From contig LNBX01000026.1 of assembly GCA_001567275.1 (NCBI GenBank), forward strand, positions 331,095-395,094: a stretch of 64,000 nucleotides of DNA, given 5' to 3'. This DNA comes from Bacteroidetes bacterium OLB10 (GTDB lineage: Bacteria; Bacteroidota; Bacteroidia; AKYH767-A; OLB10). Under the pieces are notes generated by a model that was not told the DNA's origin, ran no database searches, and saw only the letters and a program-made list of their open reading frames with translations. Shown piece by piece: positions 40,752 through 48,801 of the stretch. A program made the position numbers and the translations under genes. Position 1 is the first letter of the stretch, and each line of letters starts with the position of its first letter.

Positions 40752-41887
40752 TAATTTTTGTTTAAAATACTTTTTACTTTTTCGATGGTATAGTTGATTT
40801 CTTCTTCAGTGGTAAACCGTCCAAGGCTGAATCGTACAGAAGCATACGACTCATCATCATTTAACCCCATTGCTTTCAATACATGTGACGGTTGTTGCAT
40901 TGCCGAAGTACATGCCGAACCGGCAGCTACTGCAACAGGTCTGATATTCTTAATAATCTCTTCGCTTTTCAAATCCTTAAACATCAGGTTGGTTGTATTA
41001 CACAGTCTGTCTTTAATATTGCCATTAATAAACACATTGCCCTGAACTGTGAGGCTTTGTTCGAGCAGCGTACGCAATCGCGACTGATTCATGGAATCCG
41101 ACAATAGTTCTTGTTCTGCCAGCGCACAAGCTTCGCCTAATCCGACAATACCCGGCACATTGAGTGTACCTGAACGAATGCCCCGTTCGTGTCCTCCACC
41201 ATGAATCTGTGCTGCAACACTCAGTCGCGGATGTTTTCTGCTGATGTAAACAGCACCAACTCCTTTGGGTCCATAAATTTTATGTGCTGAAATAACGCAT
41301 GCATCAATGCTATCTTCTTTTACGTGAAATGGAATCTTTCCAGCAGCCTGTGTAGTGTCACTGAAAAAGAACACATCCATTCTGCGGCACAATTCTCCAA
41401 TCTCCTTCACAGGAAAGACCACACCGGTTTCATTGTTGGCATACATGGCTGCCACCATAAGTGTATCTTTTCTGATGGTATTTTTCAGCAATTGTAAATC
41501 AATTGTTCCGTCACGATGAACGGGCAGCAGTGTAATGTCTGCACCTTTTGTTTTCAGAAAAGATAATGTATCGAGCACTGCCATGTGCTCTGTCTGATAA
41601 GAGATAATGTGTTTACCTTTCTCACAGTAATTTTCGAAAATGCCTTTAAGAGCAAGATTAATTCCTTCAGTTGATCCTGAGGTAAAATAAATTTCACTTT
41701 TCTCACAACCTATGAGTGCAGCAACCTTTTCTCTTGCCTGTTCTACTGCTTCTTCTGCAGCCCAGCCAAAAGCATGCGTCTTGCTTGAAGCATTTCCGAA
41801 TTTTTCTGAAAAATATGGAAGCATTCTTTCGAGTACACGTTTGTCAACAGGGGTTGTTGCATTATAATCGAGGTAAACTGATTTCAT
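40751..41887 (-). CDS. Cysteine desulfurase (NifS/IscS-type, class V aminotransferase)
   Basis: The 378-residue PLP enzyme starts MKSVYLDYNATTPVDKRVLE. It has the PLP lysine in SAHKIYGPKGVGAVYI, the TEHMAVLD motif and the flexible loop GSACTSAMQQPSHVLKAMG with the persulfide-forming Cys. It supplies sulfur from cysteine for Fe-S clusters and thiolated tRNA, which fits mnmA, mrp and the NifU-like gene nearby. No iscU gene is adjacent. Whether it is the main IscS or an accessory NifS is unresolved. polA follows with a 1-bp overlap. Confidence 0.94.
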   Translation of the reverse strand: MKSVYLDYNATTPVDKRVLERMLPYFSEKFGNASSKTHAFGWAAEEAVEQAREKVAALIGCEKSEIYFTSGSTEGINLALKGIFENYCEKGKHIISYQTEHMAVLDTLSFLKTKGADITLLPVHRDGTIDLQLLKNTIRKDTLMVAAMYANNETGVVFPVKEIGELCRRMDVFFFSDTTQAAGKIPFHVKEDSIDACVISAHKIYGPKGVGAVYISRKHPRLSVAAQIHGGGHERGIRSGTLNVPGIVGLGEACALAEQELLSDSMNQSRLRTLLEQSLTVQGNVFINGNIKDRLCNTTNLMFKDLKSEEIIKNIRPVAVAAGSACTSAMQQPSHVLKAMGLNDDESYASVRFSLGRFTTEEEINYTIEKVKSILNKN

Positions 41888-41908
41888 TTAATAAGACAGA
41901 AAAAATAA

Positions 41909-42658
41909 ATGTCTAATTTTGGTTCTAAGATAAACAATTATTTTATGCACACCCACCCGCCTGTACATCACGGTCATCATCAGGAAAAACACTTTACGCA
42001 ATCGGATCTTATTCGTGATATTGTCATTGGAATGGCTGACGGATTAACCGTTCCTTTTGCACTTGCAGCAGGTCTGAGCGGTGCTGTTGACAGCAATACC
42101 ATTGTCATAACTGCAGGGCTTGCTGAAATATGTGCAGGATCAATTGCAATGGGTTTAGGAGGTTACCTTGCAGGACAAACCGAAGTTGAACATTACAACA
42201 GCGAGCTGAAGCGTGAATATTATGAGGTGAAACACTTTTACGAAAAAGAAAAAGAAGAAGTGCGTGAAGTGTTTGCTCAGTATGGATTATCAGAAAAAAC
42301 GCAACATCTTATTGCTGATGAAATGGCTAAAGACGAAGACAAATGGGTTGAGTTTATGATGCGTTATGAATTAGGTCTTGAAAAACCGGATGAGAAACGT
42401 GCAGGAAAAAGTGCATTAAACATTGGTATATCCTACATTGTTGGAGGAATTGTTCCTTTAAGTGCATACTTTTTTACAGAGCATCCTCAGGAAGGATTGT
42501 ATTATTCATCGCTGATTACAATTATCTGCCTGTTTATTTTCGGATATTATAAAAGTAAATTTACAGGACAACCTCCGGTGAAAGGCGGCATAAGAACAAC
42601 TATAATAGGAATTATTGCAGCAGGTGCAGCTTACGGCATTGCACGATTAATAAGCTAA
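41909..42658 (+). CDS. VIT1/CCC1-family Fe2+/Mn2+ transporter
   Basis: The 249-residue product has the CCC1/VIT1 core: RDIVIGMADGLTVPFALAAG (TM1 with the metal-binding Asp), AGLAEICAGSIAMGLGGYLA (TM2), a cytoplasmic acidic helical stretch with EYYEVKHFYEKEKEEVREVF that binds metals in plant VIT1, and three further helices. The His-rich N-terminus (MHTHPPVHHGHHQEKH) is a likely extra metal-binding tag. Two starts are possible: 41909 and the ATG at 41945. A TAATTTTG -7 box at 41914-41921 would place the transcript start after 41909 and favours 41945. It should move iron or manganese out of the cytoplasm. Confidence 0.92.
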   Translation: MSNFGSKINNYFMHTHPPVHHGHHQEKHFTQSDLIRDIVIGMADGLTVPFALAAGLSGAVDSNTIVITAGLAEICAGSIAMGLGGYLAGQTEVEHYNSELKREYYEVKHFYEKEKEEVREVFAQYGLSEKTQHLIADEMAKDEDKWVEFMMRYELGLEKPDEKRAGKSALNIGISYIVGGIVPLSAYFFTEHPQEGLYYSSLITIICLFIFGYYKSKFTGQPPVKGGIRTTIIGIIAAGAAYGIARLIS

Positions 42659-42695
42659 AAAAATAACCAATACTGCGTTTTTGCAGAAGTTGCTT

Positions 42696-44372
42696 TTACT
42701 GCTTTATCAGCTTTCGTTTATAAACTCCTTTATCCGTAATGATACGAAGTGTGTAAACACCTTTGGCAAATGTCGGAGTGCTGAGCTGAAAACTGTTGAT
42801 GATATATGGATTAAAAATTCCTGTCTTTTTAGCTAACAGTTTTCCGGTAATGTCAAAAATCTCAGCAGAATATTTACGGTTACTGTCTGCATAAAAATTT
42901 ATATTGACAGTATTTGAAAAAGGATTGGGATAAATATTTTCTATAAAATCTCCTTTACCAAAATTGGGATTGTTAACTGACAGCAACATCATTCTTGCAG
43001 AATCGAAATTAGGAATGCCATAGCCCAACAACGAATCGGGATTCAGATACTGTGATGCACTTTGTTTGACAGCTTCAATTATCTGCATATTGGTTGCAGA
43101 AGGAACACTTTGCCACAGGCATGCAACCATACCTGCAATCACCGGGCATGAAAAAGAAGTACCATTACCCGAGAAAACAGAATTATCGTAAGGACTCGAA
43201 ACATAGGTACCCATCCCCTGAGCTGAAACTGTAGGTTTCACTCTGCCATCGGCAGCAGGACCTGTGCTGCTGAAAAATGCATACTGCTCAACTGAGTCAA
43301 CAGCGCCAACGGTAATAATGCTGTCAGCATCACCGGGACTAATAATATAATGCCATGGATTGTTGCCTTCATTCCCCGCACTGTTCACCACAATCATTCC
43401 TTTGCGTGATGCCATGGTTGCAGCAATAGCTATGGGTGTTGTGCGACCATCCAAATCGGCATAGGTATGACTTAAAGTTGAATCATCAAACGTAAAGTAG
43501 CCTAGCGAACTTGAAATGATATCTGCACCTACACTGTCGGCTGCCTCGGCAGCAGTAGCCCAGTTGTATTCTTCAATAGGATTTTCAGTGAAGGCATCTT
43601 CTGAGCGAAAAAGATAAAAGGATGCCTCAGGTGCTGTACCGATTAAATTTCCGGGATCATTTGCTCCGATTATTGAGAAACACATGGCTCCATGCGAATG
43701 GTCGTCATACACATTGGTTTGATGATCTACAAAATCATACGTATCAATAATTCTGTTATGAGCACGCAGACTGTCGAATGCTGTCATCACATCCACATTA
43801 AAAAAACCTGCATCCAACATAGCAATAATTTTTCCGTTTCCGCGGTAACCCATGTCATGCAGTTTGTCACCGTCTATCATTTTAATCTGATTTTGCGCGT
43901 ATCCATAATTATAAAATGATGATGTTGAAGCCACTTTCTGCAACTGATGTTGCTTGTATGACAAATTTTGCATTACAAAGCTGTACTTGTTAACATGATG
44001 CCCGTTTGTTGACGGCCGCCCAACAACTTTTGTCTGTTTCACAAATGGCAAACCATTGATTGCAGCCAAAGCATTTGGCGCTGACGATACATCAACGGTA
44101 ACTTCATTCAGCCATTTGGAAGTATTCAACACTACAGCTCCTGTATTTTTAATCGCATTGATATAGGCAGGATTCACAGGAAGGTCGGTTGAATCAATTG
44201 CAATGGAAGCCTGTGTTCTGCGTGCGATTGCCTGCTGCGATAAATACGCTGAAGGATTTGATAAAGTATAAGGAGTTCCACCTTTATCATTCAACAATAC
44301 TGCAATTCTGTTCTGAGCATTGACAGTTTGCGTAAACAGTAAGATAAAAATCAGGAGTAAAAATCTTGGCAT
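42696..44372 (-). CDS. T9SS-secreted S8 (subtilisin-like) serine protease
   Basis: The 558-residue product has a Sec signal (1-19), a propeptide-like region (20-150) and an S8 domain with Asp187 (IIAMLDAGF), His227 (DDHSHGAMC), the oxyanion Asn334 (VNSAGNEGNNP) and Ser406 (GNGTSFSCPVIAG). The C-terminus is a T9SS type A sorting domain (ENIYPNPFSNTVNINFY ... GVYTLRIITDKG). It should be exported through the GldKLMN system and act at or outside the cell surface. It lies 4 bp after a lipoprotein gene in a four-gene minus-strand operon that also encodes mnmA. Confidence 0.95.
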   Translation of the reverse strand: MPRFLLLIFILLFTQTVNAQNRIAVLLNDKGGTPYTLSNPSAYLSQQAIARRTQASIAIDSTDLPVNPAYINAIKNTGAVVLNTSKWLNEVTVDVSSAPNALAAINGLPFVKQTKVVGRPSTNGHHVNKYSFVMQNLSYKQHQLQKVASTSSFYNYGYAQNQIKMIDGDKLHDMGYRGNGKIIAMLDAGFFNVDVMTAFDSLRAHNRIIDTYDFVDHQTNVYDDHSHGAMCFSIIGANDPGNLIGTAPEASFYLFRSEDAFTENPIEEYNWATAAEAADSVGADIISSSLGYFTFDDSTLSHTYADLDGRTTPIAIAATMASRKGMIVVNSAGNEGNNPWHYIISPGDADSIITVGAVDSVEQYAFFSSTGPAADGRVKPTVSAQGMGTYVSSPYDNSVFSGNGTSFSCPVIAGMVACLWQSVPSATNMQIIEAVKQSASQYLNPDSLLGYGIPNFDSARMMLLSVNNPNFGKGDFIENIYPNPFSNTVNINFYADSNRKYSAEIFDITGKLLAKKTGIFNPYIINSFQLSTPTFAKGVYTLRIITDKGVYKRKLIKQ

Positions 44373-44376
44373 GCTA

Positions 44377-45045
44377 TTATTTTTTGTTTGATGATTTCAG
44401 TGTTTCAGTATAATGTATGATGCGTCCGCCCGGGCTGCCCTGAAGTGAGTCGTAAACTTCTTTATAAATCATCCCCACTCCTGCTGCATACTTCTCATAA
44501 TGTCTTCGTTTTTCAAAACCATAATCGTAATCCACCTGTCTGACGGTAAGCGTACTGTCGAAGTTTAGATTGTTTGCTGAATATGATTCATCAATACCAA
44601 TGATTTTATAATCGTCAAACTCATCAGCCATATAATTTTTGGCGTTGCCATTCCAGTGTTCGTCCAGTTTTACAGGGAAAACAAGTTTTACATAGGTGAT
44701 GTTATCTTCCTTTTTTTCTACACTTGTGGTTAAAAGATTTGCTGTCCACACTTTATATATCTGCCAGGGGTCTGTATCCGAATTGCGCGTATATCTTTCC
44801 AGTCGGAAAGTAGGACGACCCTGGTTATCTGAAAATACAGACTCAACACGTTCCAGCAACTGATAGCTGCTGTCATAAGTATTCAGGTCTTTATCAAATG
44901 AGCTAACATCATAAATCAATGAATCTCCAACCTGCATCGGAAAATAACGATAACTGATTTCTCCCTTCACTGATTCATCCTTCTTACAGCCGGCATAAAT
45001 CAAAGTGATGATTGTAACAATAAGAAATATGTCAGCTTTTTTCAT
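44377..45045 (-). CDS. Lipoprotein of unknown function
   Basis: The 222-residue product has a lipoprotein signal with the lipobox IYAGC at about residue 19 and a mainly beta-stranded body starting RYFPMQVGDSLIYDVSSFD. No catalytic motif is visible. The opening phrase about a property 'at a level sufficient to be a string' has no meaning here; what can be said is that such PMxVGDxLIYDV openings are frequent in Bacteroidota lipoproteins of unknown role. Its ATG overlaps the mnmA stop by 4 bp (ATGA) and its stop lies 4 bp before the S8 protease, so all three are probably translated from one mRNA. It may escort or inhibit the protease, which is inference. Confidence 0.8.
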   Translation of the reverse strand: MKKADIFLIVTIITLIYAGCKKDESVKGEISYRYFPMQVGDSLIYDVSSFDKDLNTYDSSYQLLERVESVFSDNQGRPTFRLERYTRNSDTDPWQIYKVWTANLLTTSVEKKEDNITYVKLVFPVKLDEHWNGNAKNYMADEFDDYKIIGIDESYSANNLNFDSTLTVRQVDYDYGFEKRRHYEKYAAGVGMIYKEVYDSLQGSPGGRIIHYTETLKSSNKK

Positions 45046-46139
45046 TTTTCTTTTTCGATAAATCCTCCGCCAAGCACATCATTGCCTTCGTAAAACACAG
45101 CACTTTGCCCGGGAGCTATAGCATGCACAGGAGCATGAAATACTACTTCGGCAGTTTCATCTCCGGTTTGTTTAACTGTGCTGAGAGTTCCGGGATCTTT
45201 ATATCTGATTTTGGTCAACGCTTCTGTTTCGTCATTAAGGTGGCTGTACTTAACCAGATTAAGTCCTCTCACATTCATTGTTGTTCTTTGCAAGTCGTCA
45301 TATTCGCCCAGCACCACAGTGTTGCTTTCCGGTTTTATTTTTACAACAAACATCGGTTTTCCGAAAGCAACTTCCAAACCTTTGCGCTGACCAATGGTGT
45401 AGAAAGGATAACCTTTGTGTTTACCTATTACTTCGCCTTTGGTGTTTACGAAAGTACCTCCATCGAGTTTTTCCTCAATACCATCCACACGTTTTTTCAG
45501 GAATGCGCGATAATCATTATCGGGAATAAAACAGATTTCATAACTCTCACTTTTATTCGCCAGTTCCTTAAATCCCATCTCCATTGCCATGTTGCGAATC
45601 TCTGTCTTTTTAAATTTTCCCAATGGAAATTTTGTTCGTGCAAGACTTGACTGACTCAAACCCCACAACACATAGCTCTGATCTTTGGAAGTATCCAGAC
45701 CACGCGAAACCACATAGCGCCCATTTTCTTCGCGAACAGATGCATAATGTCCTGTAGCGATAAACTCACAGTCGAGCATATCGGCACGTTTTATCAGTGC
45801 ACTCCATTTGATATGGGTATTGCACAACACACATGGGTTAGGAGTGCGGCCACCCAGATATTCATCCACAAAATTATCAATCACAAAATCGCCAAACTCT
45901 CCTCTGATATCGAGTATATAATGAGGAAAACCTTTCTGCACGGCAATACTGCGCGCATCGTTTATTGAATCGAGACTGCAGCAACCGGTTTCTTTTCCTG
46001 ATGTACCGGAAGAAGCATAATCCCATGTTTTCATAGTTATGCCAATTACTTCATAACCTTCGTCATGAAGCATCATAGCTGCAACAGAACTATCAATTCC
46101 GCCACTCATCGCCATCAGAATTCTGCCTTTCTTACTCAT
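45042..46139 (-). CDS. mnmA: tRNA-specific 2-thiouridylase MnmA
   Basis: The 365-residue product has the PP-loop ATP site AMSGGIDSSVAAMML, the catalytic Cys in GRTPNPCVLCN, ATGHYASVREE, KDQSYVLWGLSQ and the second catalytic Cys in YEICFIPDNDYR. A C-terminal beta-barrel follows. MnmA adds sulfur to U34 of tRNA Lys, Glu and Gln, using sulfur relayed from a cysteine desulfurase such as the one at 40751-41887. It lies 14 bp after the MORN gene and overlaps the lipoprotein gene by 4 bp. Complete. Confidence 0.97.
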   Translation of the reverse strand: MSKKGRILMAMSGGIDSSVAAMMLHDEGYEVIGITMKTWDYASSGTSGKETGCCSLDSINDARSIAVQKGFPHYILDIRGEFGDFVIDNFVDEYLGGRTPNPCVLCNTHIKWSALIKRADMLDCEFIATGHYASVREENGRYVVSRGLDTSKDQSYVLWGLSQSSLARTKFPLGKFKKTEIRNMAMEMGFKELANKSESYEICFIPDNDYRAFLKKRVDGIEEKLDGGTFVNTKGEVIGKHKGYPFYTIGQRKGLEVAFGKPMFVVKIKPESNTVVLGEYDDLQRTTMNVRGLNLVKYSHLNDETEALTKIRYKDPGTLSTVKQTGDETAEVVFHAPVHAIAPGQSAVFYEGNDVLGGGFIEKEK

Positions 46140-46153
46140 TTCAAAAAAATAAA

Positions 46154-46873
46154 TTACTTTTTAATTGTATCTGTTTTCACTTCGAAGCCGTTCCTGTACG
46201 TTGATTCAATCCAGGGATTTCCTTTGTCATCACACAGAACCCACTTACCTACCCTTTCACCTTTGACATAATTACCCGAGTTGTAGGGCTTTCCGTCCAC
46301 AGTGTAAACAACAAACTTGCCTGTTAGTTTATCGTCCTTATAAGTTGCTGTCATCATAGGTTTGCCATCGCTGAAATATTTGATGTAAGGTCCTTCCAGC
46401 TTATCTTTCACAAAAGTTTTCTCTTCTACCTTTCCGCCCTCAGGATAATAGGTGGTCCATTTACCATGACGTTTTCCGTCTTTAAAATTTTCTATGGCTG
46501 AAAGTTTTTCATCCGGTGTATAATAACGCCATGTGCTGTCTTTTTTTTCATTTTTATAAAATCCCTCTGACATTTTCTTTCCATCTTCAAAATAAGAAAT
46601 TGCTGATGCAAACACACCGGGTTTTTTCCAGTTCAACTGTGATTTCAGCTTTCCGCTTTCGTAATAGAAGCTTGTTGTACCTGTTTGCTTATCATCTTTG
46701 AAAACAGTTTCAGAAAACAACTGGTCGTTCCGATAATATTTTTTCCAAACACCCTGCTTCTGCCCTTTGCTGTCCTTACGGTTGATGGTATCTCCTTTGA
46801 AAACCATAAATGTTTGTGCGGAAGCATTCATCATCAATGCTGAAAATACAAAAAATAATACGCTGCGTAACAT
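46154..46873 (-). CDS. Secreted MORN-variant (YwqK-type) repeat protein
   Basis: The 239-residue product has a Sec signal (MLRSVLFFVFSALMMNASAQ) and at least eight MORN-variant repeats of about 23 residues (KGQKQGVWKKYYRNDQLFSE; DGKRHGKWTTYYPEGGKVEE; DDKLTGKFVVYTVDGKPYN). Databases name this family YwqK antitoxin, but no toxin gene is nearby and the protein is exported, so a scaffold or surface-binding role is more likely. It heads the mnmA operon. A TACCTTTG box (minus strand, 46885-46878) ends 4 bp before its ATG, suggesting a leaderless transcript. Confidence 0.85.
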   Translation of the reverse strand: MLRSVLFFVFSALMMNASAQTFMVFKGDTINRKDSKGQKQGVWKKYYRNDQLFSETVFKDDKQTGTTSFYYESGKLKSQLNWKKPGVFASAISYFEDGKKMSEGFYKNEKKDSTWRYYTPDEKLSAIENFKDGKRHGKWTTYYPEGGKVEEKTFVKDKLEGPYIKYFSDGKPMMTATYKDDKLTGKFVVYTVDGKPYNSGNYVKGERVGKWVLCDDKGNPWIESTYRNGFEVKTDTIKK

Positions 46874-46877
46874 TCGG

Positions 46878-46885
46878 CAAAGGTA
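46878..46885 (-). promoter_or_regulatory. Candidate -7 element of the MORN-mnmA operon
   Basis: TACCTTTG on the minus strand matches TAnnTTTG and lies directly before the ATG at 46873. No -33 TTG is seen at standard spacing. Confidence 0.4.
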
Positions 46886-46973
46886 ATGTATAGTTATCTG
46901 AACCTGTAACGGCTTTTCAAAAATTAAATTGAAAAATCAGGTAAAAGAAACGTGAAGAAGGTGCCGGTTTCTG

Positions 46974-47231
46974 TTATTGGTCAATGGTTTCCACAGCCTT
47001 AATTTCGGGTACCATACGGAGGATAGTTTCCTCGATTCCGGCTTTAAAGGTCATTGCACTCATGGAGCATGAGCTGCAGGCTCCTTCAAACTTCACCCTG
47101 GCTATGTAATCGGGAGTAACTTCTATCAAACTTACGTCTCCACGGTCAGCTTTCAGATAGGGGCGAACAGAATCAAGTGCTGATTCTATTTTCTTTAACA
47201 GAGCGTCTTTATCTTTCTGAATTGTTTCCAT
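46974..47231 (-). CDS. NifU C-terminal-domain (Nfu-type) Fe-S scaffold protein
   Basis: The 85-residue product is the NifU-like C-terminal domain: LDSVRPYLKADRGDVSLIEV, then the cluster-binding motif in GACSSCSMSAMTFKAG (Cys-x2-Cys). Nfu proteins accept a 4Fe-4S cluster and pass it to target enzymes such as MiaB-type radical-SAM proteins. It starts 6 bp after mrp stops, so the carrier and the ATPase are probably made together. Size and motif are standard. Confidence 0.94.
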   Translation of the reverse strand: METIQKDKDALLKKIESALDSVRPYLKADRGDVSLIEVTPDYIARVKFEGACSSCSMSAMTFKAGIEETILRMVPEIKAVETIDQ

Positions 47232-47237
47232 TATTCA

Positions 47238-48341
47238 TTAATATCCTTTTGCCGCCACTTTCTGCGCTGGTTCATAATTTGCATTTCGGATGGCTACCTG
47301 TTGAGCTACACTTTTGGCAAGGTTTTCAAATGCGTCTGCCACGAGTGAGTTATCGGTCACTGCAACGGGCAATCCATTGTCGCCACCCTCTCTTACCGAC
47401 TGAACCAACGGAATCTGACCAAGTAATTTTATTTTCATTTCATCGGCTAACTTTTGCCCACCGTCTTTGCCAAACAAATAATATTTGTTCTCAGGTAATT
47501 CTGCCGGTGTGAACCATGACATGTTTTCGATTAATCCCAGAACGGGAATATTTACTGAAGGCAACATAAACATAGCAACACCTTTGCGGGCATCCGACAG
47601 AGCTACAGGCTGAGGAGTGGTAACAATCAATGCTCCTGTAACAGGTACTGCTGATATAAGTGTTAAGTGAATATCACTGGTTCCCGGAGGAAGGTCAATA
47701 ATCATATAATCAATTTCGCCCCACATCACATCACTGAACAACTGTTTAAGTGCTTTTGATGCCATGGGACCACGCCACACAATTGCCTGAGATGGATCAG
47801 CAAGAAATCCGATAGAAATCAGTTTCACTCCATATCTTTCAATCGGAACCATATACTGTCTGCCATTGTGTTCCTCTACAAAGGGTCGTTCATGTTCCAC
47901 TCCGAACATAATTGGTACACTTGGCCCGAAAATATCTGCATCAACCAATGCTACTCTGGCACCACTGTTTGCCAATGAAACTGCAAGGTTGGCTGCAACG
48001 GTAGATTTGCCCACACCACCTTTTCCTGAGGCTACGGCAATAATGTTTTTTACTCCCTTCATCATTTGCTGGTCATCCGCTCTGTTGGTAGTCACCTTAG
48101 CAGTCATATTCACGGTAACTTCGGCTTCTTTGTCAACAAACTGAATAATAGCATTGCGACAGGCGCGTTCAATTTCAGCTTTCAGAGGGCATGCAGGTGT
48201 TGTTAAAATAACGGTAAAGGCAACCTTCTTACCTTCAATTTCAATATCTTTAACCATGTTCAGTGTTACCAGATCTTTTTTCAAATCTGGTTCCTGAACA
48301 TAACTCAGCGCTTCGAGAACTTTTTCTTTCGTAATTGACAT
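47238..48341 (-). CDS. mrp: Mrp/ApbC-type Fe-S cluster carrier ATPase
   Basis: The 367-residue product has an N-terminal MIP18/DUF59 domain (1-90; VLEALSYVQEPDLKKDLVTL), then the Mrp P-loop ATPase with the deviant Walker A SGKGGVGKSTVAAN, DADIFGPSVPIMFGV and DLPPGTSDIHLTL. The CxxC motif that many Mrp/Nbp35 proteins use to bind a bridging cluster is absent: the segment after IENMSWF reads TPAELPENKYYLFG. This appears typical of the phylum. Cluster binding may depend on the co-transcribed Nfu protein 6 bp downstream. A TATATTTG box ends 5 bp before the ATG. Confidence 0.95.
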   Translation of the reverse strand: MSITKEKVLEALSYVQEPDLKKDLVTLNMVKDIEIEGKKVAFTVILTTPACPLKAEIERACRNAIIQFVDKEAEVTVNMTAKVTTNRADDQQMMKGVKNIIAVASGKGGVGKSTVAANLAVSLANSGARVALVDADIFGPSVPIMFGVEHERPFVEEHNGRQYMVPIERYGVKLISIGFLADPSQAIVWRGPMASKALKQLFSDVMWGEIDYMIIDLPPGTSDIHLTLISAVPVTGALIVTTPQPVALSDARKGVAMFMLPSVNIPVLGLIENMSWFTPAELPENKYYLFGKDGGQKLADEMKIKLLGQIPLVQSVREGGDNGLPVAVTDNSLVADAFENLAKSVAQQVAIRNANYEPAQKVAAKGY

Positions 48342-48346
48342 GGGTG

Positions 48347-48354
48347 CAAATATA
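48347..48354 (-). promoter_or_regulatory. Candidate -7 element directly before mrp
   Basis: TATATTTG on the minus strand matches TAnnTTTG and ends 5 bp before the mrp ATG. This again predicts a leaderless or near-leaderless transcript, here separate from the upstream alkyltransferase-like gene. Confidence 0.45.
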
Positions 48355-48374
48355 AGTATAAGCTTTTTGTCCGA

Positions 48375-48734
48375 CTATAATTTAAGTTCAACAGCAGGAT
48401 TCCAAAAGTGTTTTTTAAAGTCCACAATTTTATCTGCATCAACCTTAATGCCTTCCTTTTCAAGTAAATGTTGCATTACATTCTGACCTCCGAAAAAATG
48501 CTTACCTGTAAGCAAACCATTGCGGTTGACAACCCGATGCGCAGGTACTTTAGGTCTGACTTTATGAGATCCATTTAAAGCCCATCCAACCATACGCGAT
48601 GACTGCGCACTGCCAAGATAAGCGGCAATGGCTCCATAGGATGTCACTCTGCCTTTTGGAATAAGACGAACTACCTGATACACTTTTTCAAAAAAAGAAA
48701 TATCGTCATCATAAGCTTGCAAAGTTTTTCTCAT
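48375..48734 (-). CDS. Alkyltransferase-like (ATL) protein, MGMT family without the active-site Cys
   Basis: The 119-residue product is the MGMT DNA-binding domain (VYQVVRLIPKGRVTSYGAIA; SSRMVGWALNGS). The acceptor motif PCHRV of true alkyltransferases reads PAHRVV, so the methyl-accepting cysteine is replaced by Ala. ATL proteins bind O6-alkylguanine, flip it out and hand the site to nucleotide excision repair. It lies upstream of mrp by 33 bp on the same strand. Direct reversal activity is not expected. Confidence 0.92.
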   Translation of the reverse strand: MRKTLQAYDDDISFFEKVYQVVRLIPKGRVTSYGAIAAYLGSAQSSRMVGWALNGSHKVRPKVPAHRVVNRNGLLTGKHFFGGQNVMQHLLEKEGIKVDADKIVDFKKHFWNPAVELKL

Positions 48735-48753
48735 ATCTGTCTTGCTAAAATAA

Positions 48754-48781
48754 GGAAGGCTGCCCTTGCGGGCAGCCTTCC
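48754..48781 (-). terminator. Terminator after the choice-of-anchor J gene
   Basis: A perfect 12-bp stem (GGAAGGCTGCCC at 48754-48765, GGGCAGCCTTCC at 48770-48781) has a 4-nt loop and a T-rich tail on the minus strand. It insulates the T9SS cargo gene from the alkyltransferase-like gene that follows. Confidence 0.85.
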
Positions 48782-48801
48782 AGCAAAATATTATCTGTAA
48801 A

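Noticed and set aside
46154..46873. Antitoxin function suggested by the YwqK family name
   Set aside because: The product has a Sec signal, there is no toxin gene beside it and the repeats are structural MORN variants.
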